Shown here: positions 16,001 to 22,017 of the stretch, piece by piece
Position numbering within the stretch: the stretch's first letter is position 1
Layout of the letters: each line of letters opens with the position of its first letter
Source: M3007 sp035299505
GTDB taxonomy: Bacteria; Bacteroidota; Bacteroidia; Chitinophagales; Saprospiraceae
Direction of reading: 5' to 3'
Assembly (NCBI GenBank): GCA_035299505.1
Contig: DATGWL010000203.1
Span: 1-29,812 of the forward strand
DNA: 29,812 nt
Program-made: the position numbers and the translations under genes
Notes under the pieces: model-generated
What the model was told of the DNA's origin: nothing
The model's database searches: none
Seen by the model: the letters and a program-made list of their open reading frames with translations, nothing else

Positions 16001-17764
16001 ACGGTTTGTACGGCGGAAGTAAGCTGGACACCGCCGAACGCCTCCGATAATTGCGGCCTGGATACTGTTTTTGTCAATATAGAACCAGGTTCTACTTTCC
16101 AGGAAACCACTACGCTGGTGCAATACACCGCTGTGGATGAATGGGGCAACACCACCACCTGTACCTTCAATGTAACGGTAGTGGACCTCGTTCCGCCGGT
16201 CTTCAGCGGCTGCCCTGACGATATTGAAGTGAATGCCGGCGTATGTTTTATCCCGATTTCCTGGACACAACCAACGGCAACCGACAACTGTGATGCCGAC
16301 CCAACGGTTTACTCCATTCCGGAGCCTGGGGATGCATTCCCGGCAGGTTTTACTACCGTTCAGGTATTTGTAGTAGACCCGAGCGGTAATCAGGATACGT
16401 GCACGTTTGTGGTTCATGTGATTGGTCCACCGCTGGGTCTGGTAGACCTGCCCGGCAACCAGTCGTTCATTGGCTGCGATGCCATTGCAACCTGGATAGC
16501 ACCCAAGCCAACAGGGGTTTGTGGTCCGTACGAACTGACCTCAAACTGGGCGCCTGGCGATACTTTCCCTATTGGTGTTACGCCGGTAACCTATACCCTG
16601 ACGGATACGCTGGGGCAAATGATTACCCACACCTTTACCATTACAGTAACCGAATCTGTACCGCCACAATTTGTTTGCCCGGCCTCTCCAATCCGTGTCA
16701 ACATTGCCGGACAGGTGATACTCGACCCATCTGATTTCATTGGCACTACCGACACCATCAGCACCTGCGATGGCGTAGAGCTTGGTTTCGGATTGCCGCT
16801 GGCTACTGATAACTGTTTGCCGCCTGTTGTAACCCAGACCACCGGACCGCTCAGCAACGAGGTGTTCGATCTGGGCCAGCATTTGCTGTCGTTCCTGGCT
16901 ACCGATTCGGCCGGAAATACAGCCACCTGCGTGGTAAACCTGGAAGTATTGCCGCTGCTGCCGCTCAATCCGCAGGTGAGTGACGTGATTGCCTGCAAGG
17001 GTGATCTGGTCACCCTCTCGGCTACGCCAATCAACGATGCGGTGTATATCTGGAATGGTCCTGCGGGTCCGTATCCTGATAACAACAACATCGTGATTGA
17101 ATCTCTGGAGGAGGATCTGACTGGTTATTACAGCGTATACGCCAATGTTCGCGGCTGCTTGACGCCGATTGATTCTGCGCTGGTGCGGATAGGTAAACTG
17201 CCGGATGCAATAGACGATCTGGATTACCAGATTGGCACGAACGAGACCCTGACAGATTTCAATATCCTGTTGAACGACATCTACGAGACGGATGATTACA
17301 CCCTGACCGTGGCCAGTCCTTTACAGGGCTTGATCAATCACGGCAACGGATTTTTCTCTTTTGAAGCAGGAAACAAGAATACGGTGAACTACTTCGTGTA
17401 CACCCTGTGTTCCAAAACCTGTCCTGATCTTTGCGACGACGGTATTGTGGCCATTCAGGTGCGTGAGCGTATTTGCAGTTTCATTCCGAACATCATCACC
17501 CCGAACGGCGACAACACCAATGACTACCTGGTGATACCTTGTCTGGATATTGAACCATACCCGCAAAACTCCCTGGTGATATACAACCAATGGGGCGACC
17601 GTGTGTACGAGGCAGCGCCATACGACAATGCGCCGGACAAAGCCTGGAAAGGCGAGTTGTTTGGCGAGCCAGGAAGAGGATTGCCGGATGCCACATACTT
17701 CTACATCTTCAAGGCAACACCGGATGATCCGGGCCTGAAAGGTTTTATTGAAGTGTTCAGATAG
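10076..17764 (+). CDS. Giant T9SS-exported HYR-repeat cell-surface adhesin
   Basis: A 2562-residue protein, probably displayed on the surface as an adhesin or gliding-type filament. The order of parts is as follows. There is a signal segment (about 1-35), then a unique cysteine-rich domain (36-255), then a SprB-type repeat (about 258-330; VPCASAAIGVVDLTVTGGTAPFKYNWSNG). Next come one HYR domain (about 339-430), one divergent repeat (about 431-514) and sixteen tandem repeats of 80 residues (515-1797), each with conserved C, DNC, GxC and D(N/D)CGN positions. Four HYR domains follow (1798-2119), two looser ones (2120 to about 2290), then an Ig-like domain and a tandem-95-like domain. The last 97 residues (2466-2562), with FIPNIITPNGDNTND and YNQWGDRVYEA, form the gliding-associated T9SS type B sorting domain. 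The ATG at 10076 lies 155 nt downstream of a good promoter, and a terminator follows the stop. It is monocistronic. The ligand is unknown. Confidence 0.92.
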   Translation: MSPIVRLFTNPGKLTRLTLLAVSLMFLYQSEGHSQTCTLSGTVIASNNPFASCPPGTDTIVILDTFIMDVNYEPLFNGVPFDGFLILDGGVLNFTSNCSLRLGSLAKILMFNGGHIFPGMTGELGCNGLKTIFFDMFKLASCNGFQALHSFADVNAAGCFDGSGICCNAAIIIEENSGLPNDKTLCAPGDSVTISVIGSGSLMYDYLWTPNIGPENGPYKRPQFVNTTYSVQITGLFDPEGPEPAYLLGCSGSVTVNINPTINTSTSVTPVPCASAAIGVVDLTVTGGTAPFKYNWSNGKTTQDINGLTAGTYTCTISDARGCGKVVTAVVTTQDNIPPTLSCPANAAGIAQPGLCTTTIPNIDATFSDNCPSAALSYEITGATTATGAGQLSNVFPFQSGVNNVKYLVSDGSNTVNCTFTVTVTDNQLPTASNPATITGIQCFDDVPAPDPAVVTTEADNCGTPTVTYINQSVIGGLSCPGNPLIISRRYRVTDAAGNSITVTQQLQVADSTPPNFTSVPANTTVNCQSIPAIGNATAVDNCTGAVTVTYMGETRTNGPCADTYTLTRTWRATDNCGNSSTAAQTIAVQDVISPVFSAVPPNITVNCESVPAPGSTSATDNCDANVSIVYLGETRVDGSCPGAYTLTRTWRADDNCGNTATAQQFITVVDITKPTFSAVPANVTVSCDNIPTVGTATATDNCDASVTVSYVGETRTNGACTDSYTLTRTWQATDDCGNTATGTQLITVQDIVPPVITSTPANVTVSCDAVPLPGTPTATDNCDTDVVITFDGETRVGGVCPFTYVLTRTWTATDNCGNTKTTTQVLTVQDLENPTFTSVPADVTVSCNNIPSLGTATATDNCDPSVVVAYIGETRVDGPCTDTYTLLRRWRATDRCGNTSIAEQTISVQDTEAPTFTSVPVAVTVSCDNIPAPGTPLAIDNCDAAVTITYNGQTRTDGNCANNYTLTRTWTAADNCGNTTTATQLLTVQDLTAPVFTSVPANVTASCEALPAVGTPTANDNCTAAVTITYLGENIPGSGGGACQSNYEIIRTWQATDECGNTTTATQTITVQDVTAPVVTFVPADTTVSCSGIPPVGTPAAIDNCDATLTITYSGATRINGACPNSYTLHRDWVIADDCGNTSTARQVLTVEDTTPPVYTFVPADVTVSCEEVPSVGNPEATDNCAAAVTITYNGAVRTDGACPDSYTLARSWTAVDSCGNATVATQIITVQDLTPPMFIFVPANVTVECDDVPPVDFPRASDNCDIAVTIQYLGEQRTDGNCPYNYTLTRSWVATDNCGNVAEATQVITVRDITAPVYTFVPGPETVNCDNIPPVSTPTATDNCDPAVVVTYLGEGRIDGNCPGNYTLQRTWVAQDACSNFSITTQVITVQDITQPVVTSVPANVTVSCEAIPAVGTPTATDNCDTDPTITYDGATRVNGACPNSYTLTRRWTITDDCGNTSTAAQVITVEDLTPPAFTFIPAATTVSCEAIPAVDTPIATDNCAANVSITYNGAVRTDGACPDSYTLERSWTAVDSCGNSSVATQIITVQDITAPNFTMVPADVTVNCESIPAVEFPTAADNCDQFVTIAYVGQVKFNGPCTHTYTLKREWTATDNCGNTSTTTQTITVQDITPPQFLTVPADVTVSCEAVPGAGTPTAADNCDADVTITYAGEERTDGNCINNYTLKRTWVATDDCGNTKTAFQTIKVEDLTKPVFTFVPADTTVNCNGIPFPDNPQATDNCTTNPVITFVGETILGSMSPDSYTLERKWTATDECNNVTTAIQLLEVQDTVAPAITCPDNIDVDANGATCSAIVNFDDPLTADNCAATLNVVSTATSGQSFGIGTTIVTMQVTDPTGNSASCTFTVVVRDTTPPVLLNCPPDITVTTSPNTCDAQVNWTAPTVTDPCDQYAITPTPTIANGTVLPTGIHPVVYTAVDSTGNSTQCSFTVTVREEVPPVLLNCPADITVTTTVCTAEVSWTPPNASDNCGLDTVFVNIEPGSTFQETTTLVQYTAVDEWGNTTTCTFNVTVVDLVPPVFSGCPDDIEVNAGVCFIPISWTQPTATDNCDADPTVYSIPEPGDAFPAGFTTVQVFVVDPSGNQDTCTFVVHVIGPPLGLVDLPGNQSFIGCDAIATWIAPKPTGVCGPYELTSNWAPGDTFPIGVTPVTYTLTDTLGQMITHTFTITVTESVPPQFVCPASPIRVNIAGQVILDPSDFIGTTDTISTCDGVELGFGLPLATDNCLPPVVTQTTGPLSNEVFDLGQHLLSFLATDSAGNTATCVVNLEVLPLLPLNPQVSDVIACKGDLVTLSATPINDAVYIWNGPAGPYPDNNNIVIESLEEDLTGYYSVYANVRGCLTPIDSALVRIGKLPDAIDDLDYQIGTNETLTDFNILLNDIYETDDYTLTVASPLQGLINHGNGFFSFEAGNKNTVNYFVYTLCSKTCPDLCDDGIVAIQVRERICSFIPNIITPNGDNTNDYLVIPCLDIEPYPQNSLVIYNQWGDRVYEAAPYDNAPDKAWKGELFGEPGRGLPDATYFYIFKATPDDPGLKGFIEVFR
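11618..15466 (+). repeat. Sixteen tandem 240-bp repeats encoding 80-residue units
   Basis: The units start at residues 515, 595, 675, 755, 835, 915, 995, 1078 and then every 80 residues to 1718. Unit 7 is 83 residues because of a GSGGG insertion. Each unit opens with P-x-F/V-T-x-V-P-A and closes with T-V-Q-D and two variable residues. Most have four cysteines at about positions 14, 29, 47 and 65, suggesting two disulfides per unit. The exact period of 240 bp keeps frame under recombination. Unit 16 lacks the third cysteine. The pattern fits HYR-like four-cysteine domains of Bacteroidota surface proteins. Confidence 0.93.
13307..15226 (+). repeat. Higher-order duplication: units 8-11 and 12-15
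   Basis: Block 13307-14266 and block 14267-15226 are each 960 bp. Unit 9 matches unit 13 far better than its direct neighbours: both have NGAVRTDGACPDSYTL, R-S-W-T-A-V-D-S-C-G-N and ATQIITVQD, and long identical DNA runs occur at an offset of exactly 960 bp. Units 8/12 share NGACPNSYTL and TVED, and 10/14 share the D/E-F-P segment. This indicates duplication of a four-unit block. Confidence 0.75.
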
Positions 17765-17783
17765 GATTAAAGGCAAGTTTTAT

Positions 17784-17819
17784 AACAAGAGCCATCCCTT
17801 CGTTGGGGTGGCTCTTGTT
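17784..17819 (+). terminator. Rho-independent terminator of the giant adhesin gene
   Basis: AACAAGAGCCATCCC and GGGTGGCTCTTGTT pair around a TTCG-type loop to form a stem of about 15 bp with one G-T pair, followed by a short T-rich tail. It begins 20 nt after the stop at 17764. The next gene starts at 18006, so the adhesin is transcribed alone. Confidence 0.85.
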
Positions 17820-18005
17820 GCTTTATTGAAGTTAGACCTCTTGCGAGGTTCAACCCTGCCGGGTCTGCATTTCATAAAACAACCTACAACGCCTGCTCAA
17901 AAATGCGGGATGCCTCCTATCTGTTTTTGCAAAAAATCGCCATGCGTGTATTCTTTTTTAGGTGGCCACCATTTTTTGCCGTTTTTTTGCTCAAAAATTT
18001 TCTCC

Positions 18006-19172
18006 ATGCAAATTCGCCGACTACTTCCCGTATTGGTTTTACTCCTGAGTCAATCCTTGGTTCAAGCACAAATAGACTACCCAGAAGATGCATTTCGTGA
18101 GTTGCGCAGAGGCTTGGATGGCACCTGGTTTATGCCCACCGATCGTGGCGACCGCCTGGAAATCTGGTGGAAAGAAAATGATTCCACCATGGTGGGCAAA
18201 AGCATCCGGATCAAGCCTGAAAACGGCGACTCCGTGTTGCTGGAGCGCCTGCGACTTGAACTGCGCGACACCACGATTACCTATATTGTCACCGCCCGCA
18301 ATCAGAACAGCGGTCAGCCTGTTCCTTTTGTGCTTACCGAAATTGATGAAGAAGGCTTTTTTGTTTTCAGCAATCCAAAGCACGACGATCCGCAGAAAAT
18401 CCGCTATTTGCTGTTAGGCAACCGCGAAATGCAGGTAGAGACCATTGGCAAACGCAATGGACGGGAGGTTAAAACGGAATATGTTTTTGAACGGGAATTC
18501 ACCCCCGGCGCCGTGGAATTTCGGGCACGTTTGGGTGTGAATGGACACACCCTGCGTGGTACCGGCAATTTTAACCTCGATCCTCCGGGTGGTTTGCCTG
18601 AATTTGGCTGGCAGCCAGGCTGGGAAGCCGGTGTGCAGGCCCGATTCAAGGGTCGCGGCGGGTTCATTACCATCAACGCCGAAGTCAGCGCCATTGGTCG
18701 CCGGGCACATACCCAATCCGCATTTACGGTGAATGTGGATACTATGCCCTATATTTTCAATTACAAGCGCGATTTGAACTACCATTCCGTGTGGCTGGTG
18801 GCTTCCATTATGCCGGAAATTACCTTCCGTCGCGACGGTCGCTTTTCCATGATGGCTGGCCCGTATTATAGTCGGCTGGTGGGCTTGAACGGCAAAGGCG
18901 TTCAGGAGCCAACAGAAGAAAACAAGCTGTTCAAGGTGAATAACGACTTCAAAAAGAACGAATTCGGTATTAATCTGGGCTTCCAATACAAGTTGAATTT
19001 CGGCAAAAAAGACCTGGGCGGCATCCTCGGATTGCGCGCCAGCTACGGCCTCAACAACATCGACAACCTGTATGCCCGTTTCTGTGATGGTACCAATCCG
19101 GCCCTTTGCAATTCCCAGATCTCTTTCCTGGGCGCTTCTTTGTACTACAGCGTGAATCTGCTTAAAATTTAA
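18006..19172 (+). CDS. DUF6265 domain fused to an outer-membrane beta-barrel
   Basis: A 388-residue exported protein of unknown function. ATG 18006 begins a clean signal peptide (MQIRRLLPVLVLLLSQSLVQAQ); the open frame reaching back into the adhesin terminator is not real. Residues about 32-165 fit DUF6265, a small lipocalin-like domain: GLDGTWFMPTDRGDRLEIWW, the STMVGKSI segment, NSGQPVPFVLTEI, and SNPKHDDPQKIRY in place of the usual ENPxHDFPxxIxY. Residues about 175-388 look like an outer-membrane barrel of the OMP_b-brl type, with amphipathic strands rich in glycine and aromatic residues and a terminal strand ISFLGASLYYSVNLLKI. The fusion would place the lipocalin-like domain on the periplasmic side or in the pore. 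It is followed directly by the heptad array upstream of rnhA. Confidence 0.72.
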   Translation: MQIRRLLPVLVLLLSQSLVQAQIDYPEDAFRELRRGLDGTWFMPTDRGDRLEIWWKENDSTMVGKSIRIKPENGDSVLLERLRLELRDTTITYIVTARNQNSGQPVPFVLTEIDEEGFFVFSNPKHDDPQKIRYLLLGNREMQVETIGKRNGREVKTEYVFEREFTPGAVEFRARLGVNGHTLRGTGNFNLDPPGGLPEFGWQPGWEAGVQARFKGRGGFITINAEVSAIGRRAHTQSAFTVNVDTMPYIFNYKRDLNYHSVWLVASIMPEITFRRDGRFSMMAGPYYSRLVGLNGKGVQEPTEENKLFKVNNDFKKNEFGINLGFQYKLNFGKKDLGGILGLRASYGLNNIDNLYARFCDGTNPALCNSQISFLGASLYYSVNLLKI

Positions 19173-19185
19173 AACGGCCACTTTG

Positions 19186-19332
19186 ACGGCCTACGGTAGA
19201 CGGTGGACGGTGGACGGTGGCGTTGCTCTTGGGATTTTCTTGGGATTAACTGAAGTAAGGAATCTCAAAAACAACGCCACCGTCCACCGTCCACCGTCTA
19301 CCGTCCACCGTCCACCGCCCACCGTCTACCGT
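19186..19332. repeat. Inverted pair of ACGGTGG/CCACCGT heptad arrays
   Basis: The left array is 7-bp units ACGGCCT, ACGGTAG and three ACGGTGG (19186-19220). The right array is eight heptads of the form C(C/T)ACCG(T/C) at 19277-19332. The arms 19194-19225 and 19272-19303 are perfect reverse complements over 32 nt around a 46-nt spacer, so RNA or DNA could form a long hairpin. The last heptad ends 7 nt before the rnhA ATG at 19340. No promoter box is visible in front of rnhA other than within this structure. Confidence 0.9.
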
Positions 19333-19339
19333 CCAAAAA

Positions 19340-19975
19340 ATGGCTAAACAAAAATTCTACGTCGTCTGGGAAGGGCATACGCCGGGAGTGTACAGTTCCT
19401 GGGATGACTGTAAGCGCCAGGTTGACGGATATAACGGGGCTAAATACAAGAGTTTTGAGAGCAAGGCGGAGGCGGAAGCTGCGCTGAAAACCAATTATTG
19501 GAAGTTCATCCAGAAATCCGATCCGGCTGCCAAAACAGCGTCCAAACCGGCGCCCCGATCTTCCATTATCCGGGAAAGTGTATCGGTGGATGCGGCATGT
19601 TCCGGCAATCCGGGCGATATGGAATATCGGGGTGTTTGGACCGCCGATAAACGGGAACTGTTCCACGTGGGGCCGCTTCCGGATGGCACCAATAACATCG
19701 GCGAATTTTTGGCTATTGTGCATGCATTGGCCATGCTCAAACAGCAAAACAAACCCCAGATGCCCATTTATTCCGACTCCAAAACGGCGCAGGGATGGGT
19801 AAAAAAGGGCAAGTGCAATACCAAACTGGAAGAAACCGGCCGCAATAAAAAAATCTTCGAACTCATTCAGCGTGCCGAAAACTGGCTGGCAGTCAATAAA
19901 ATTACCAACCCCATCTACAAATGGGAAACCGACGCCTGGGGCGAAATCCCTGCGGATTTTGGACGAAAACAGTAG
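19340..19975 (+). CDS. rnhA: Ribonuclease H with N-terminal viroplasmin/HBD domain
   Basis: Cleaves the RNA strand of RNA-DNA hybrids (R-loops, Okazaki primers) in the cytosol. The 211-residue product has two parts. Residues 1-50 form the hybrid-binding domain also seen in caulimovirus viroplasmin (KFYVVWEGHTPGVYSSWDDC, then KSFESKAEAEAAL). Residues about 75-208 form the RNase H fold. The four catalytic acids are visible: D in VSVDAACSGNPG, E in NNIGEFLAI, D in IYSDSKTAQ, and D in WETDAWGEIPADFGRK. This domain order is usual in Bacteroidota RNase H. The start codon sits 7 nt after a heptad array, which therefore forms most of the leader. Confidence 0.93.
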   Translation: MAKQKFYVVWEGHTPGVYSSWDDCKRQVDGYNGAKYKSFESKAEAEAALKTNYWKFIQKSDPAAKTASKPAPRSSIIRESVSVDAACSGNPGDMEYRGVWTADKRELFHVGPLPDGTNNIGEFLAIVHALAMLKQQNKPQMPIYSDSKTAQGWVKKGKCNTKLEETGRNKKIFELIQRAENWLAVNKITNPIYKWETDAWGEIPADFGRKQ

Positions 19976-19976
19976 G

Positions 19977-20294
19977 GAATATCCAATATCCAATGTCCAA
20001 TTTCGAATGTCCAAGTGGTGCGGGGGTTTGGCGTCAGCACATTTGTTGGGCTTTACTCGCCTGAGTGGCGAGGCCAGGTGATAGCCTTTCGCCATTCAGG
20101 CGAAAACATCCAGACAAATGTGCTGACGCCAGACCCCCGCACCACTTGGATATTGGAAATTGGACATTGGGTGTTGGATATTGGATATTCCCCTCGCCAT
20201 TCAGGCGAAAACATCCAGGCAAATGTGCTGACGCCACCCCCCCCGCACCACTTGGTCCCGAATCCTCGGGATGGACATTGGATATTGGATATTT
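19977..20294. repeat. Composite repeat region: GATATTG heptads plus direct and inverted ~36-60 bp repeats
   Basis: Heptads (reverse GAATATC/CAATATC/CAATGTC/CAATTTC/GAATGTC) occupy 19977-20011. Six more (GATATTG, GAAATTG, GACATTG, GGTGTTG, GATATTG, GATATTC) lie at 20149-20190, and three (GACATTG, GATATTG, GATATTT) at 20274-20294, ending 8 nt before the ATG at 20303. Between them a 35-bp element beginning CCAAGTGGTGCGGGGG (20011-20045) recurs in inverted form at 20114-20149 and 20220-20255. A direct repeat starting TCGCCATTCAGGCGA, itself a small palindrome, is at 20089-20149 and 20194-20255. The region begins at the rnhA stop codon. No gene is hidden in it. Confidence 0.9.
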
Positions 20295-20302
20295 TTTTTC
20301 TT

Positions 20303-22012
20303 ATGCAAAGAATTCTCTCTCTTGCCCTTTTTTCCCTTTTGGTCATGGCCTGCCAGCAGGCTGGTAAAACGCCTGAACAACCATTGCCTACCCTGATTTT
20401 AGTCAACGGCAACTTCTTTACCGCCGATTCTGCCCAAACAAAGGTGACTGCCGTTGCTATTGCCGGCGAGCGGATTCTGGCGCTGGGTACGGATGAGGCA
20501 ATGAAAAAGCTGGCCGGCCCTCAAACGCAGGTGCTGGATTTGCAGGGCGCTTTTGCTATGCCCGGATTCATTGAAGGACACGGACATTTCAATGGATTGG
20601 GTCAAAGTTTGCAGAACCTGAACCTGATCCAAACCAAAAGTTGGGAAGAAATTACCGGAATGGTGGCTGAAAAAGTCAAAAATACCAAACCCGGCGAGTG
20701 GATCGAAGGACGGGGCTGGCACCAGGAGAAATGGATAGAACCGGCCGGAACAACGGTCAACGGATATCCATATCACCACAACCTGAGCGCGGTATCGCCC
20801 AATAACCCCGTCATTTTATATCACGCCAGCGGCCACGGACTCATAGCCAATGCCAAAGCCCTGGAATTGGCCGGCATTTCCCGCGAAACTTCCGACCCCG
20901 TGGGCGGACGCATTGTACGCGATGCCAAGGGCAACCTCACCGGAGTATTTGAAGAGAATGCTATGACGCTGATAGAAAAACCGTTTTCCCAGTGGTTGAA
21001 CCAGCGCTCTGAAGCAGAAAAAGTGGCCGCATTCGATAAAACCACACAACTGGCGGCGCAGGAATGCCTGGCTAAAGGCATTACTTCGTTTCAGGATGCA
21101 GGCTCTGGTTTTTGGGAACTGGAGCAATACCGCCGTCTGGCTGAAGCCGGTCAGTTGCCGCTTCGACTCTGGGCTATGGCCAGTCAGCCGCAGGCGCACG
21201 ATATCCCTAAGCTGGCCAATTATCCGCAAATTGGCTTGGGCAAAGGCTTTTTCACCTGCAGGGCAGTGAAATGTTATTTCGATGGGGCACTGGGTTCCTA
21301 TGGCGCCTGGTTGCTGGCGCCGTACGACGATAAACCCGGTTTTGTTGGACAAAACACCACCCCGCTGGATACCATTGCCAACATGGCGCAGGTTTGTAAA
21401 AAATACGGTCTGCAACTTTGTGTGCATGCCATTGGCGACCGTGCCAACCGGGAAGTGCTTAATGTAGCCGAAAATGCCCGCCTGGATAAAGACGCGCGTT
21501 GGCGGATTGAACACGCACAACATGTTGATCCACAGGATATTCCAAGGTTTGCGCAGTTGGGTGTGATAGCCTCCATGCAAGCCATTCATTGCACCAGCGA
21601 TGCGCCTTTTGTGGTGAAACGACTCGGAGAGCAACGCGCGCGTACAGGCGCCTACGCCTGGCGCAGTTTGATAGACAGCGGCGCGCACCTCACCAATGGC
21701 ACTGATGCGCCGGTGGAAGATGTAGATCCCCTGCCCTGCCTCTACGCGTCTGTTACCCGCAAACGCGCCGATACCGGATTTGAGTTTTTTCCGGAACAAA
21801 AAATGACCCGGGAAGAAGCCCTGCGCTCTTACACCATCTGGAATGCCTGGGGCGCTTTTGAAGAAAAGGAAAAAGGCTCTCTGACGCCCGGCAAACTTGC
21901 CGACATAGTGGTGCTTTCCAAAGACCTGCTGCAATGTCAGCCGGAAGAAATCCTGCAGGCCAAGGTGCTGAAAACGATAGTAGGTGGGAAAGTAGCTTTT
22001 GAGGGGCGCTAG
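20303..22012 (+). CDS. Amidohydrolase family 3 (YtcJ-like) lipoprotein
   Basis: A 569-residue metal-dependent hydrolase of the YtcJ/amidohydrolase 3 group; the substrate is unknown. The N terminus is a lipoprotein signal (MQRILSLALFSLLVMAC, lipid Cys17), so the enzyme is anchored in the envelope, unlike cytosolic relatives. The metal-binding H93-G-H95 lies in AMPGFIEGHGHFNGLG. Other family marks are VKCYFDGALGSYGAW, CVHAIGDRANREVL, RIEHAQHVD, and the NGTDAPVEDVDPLP segment with its conserved Asp. The C terminus returns to the small beta domain (GKLADIVVLSKD). ATG 20303 is chosen for the lipoprotein signal; the open frame upstream reads through repeats. The stop is 5 nt from that of the convergent GHMP kinase gene, with no terminator between them. 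Confidence 0.88.
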   Translation: MQRILSLALFSLLVMACQQAGKTPEQPLPTLILVNGNFFTADSAQTKVTAVAIAGERILALGTDEAMKKLAGPQTQVLDLQGAFAMPGFIEGHGHFNGLGQSLQNLNLIQTKSWEEITGMVAEKVKNTKPGEWIEGRGWHQEKWIEPAGTTVNGYPYHHNLSAVSPNNPVILYHASGHGLIANAKALELAGISRETSDPVGGRIVRDAKGNLTGVFEENAMTLIEKPFSQWLNQRSEAEKVAAFDKTTQLAAQECLAKGITSFQDAGSGFWELEQYRRLAEAGQLPLRLWAMASQPQAHDIPKLANYPQIGLGKGFFTCRAVKCYFDGALGSYGAWLLAPYDDKPGFVGQNTTPLDTIANMAQVCKKYGLQLCVHAIGDRANREVLNVAENARLDKDARWRIEHAQHVDPQDIPRFAQLGVIASMQAIHCTSDAPFVVKRLGEQRARTGAYAWRSLIDSGAHLTNGTDAPVEDVDPLPCLYASVTRKRADTGFEFFPEQKMTREEALRSYTIWNAWGAFEEKEKGSLTPGKLADIVVLSKDLLQCQPEEILQAKVLKTIVGGKVAFEGR

Positions 22013-22017
22013 TGGGG

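Noticed and set aside
14465..16417. A 650-codon open frame on the minus strand inside the giant gene
   Set aside because: The 240-bp repeat period is a multiple of three, so one stop-free antisense frame in a unit stays open through the array. The product is repetitive with no family match, and the plus strand has clear domains, a signal peptide and a sorting domain.
17748..18005. N-terminal extension of the DUF6265 protein overlapping the adhesin 3' end
   Set aside because: It runs through a terminator hairpin; ATG 18006 begins a typical signal peptide.
20015..20302. N-terminal extension of the amidohydrolase into the repeat island
   Set aside because: The extension encodes repeat DNA, while ATG 20303 begins a clear lipoprotein signal.
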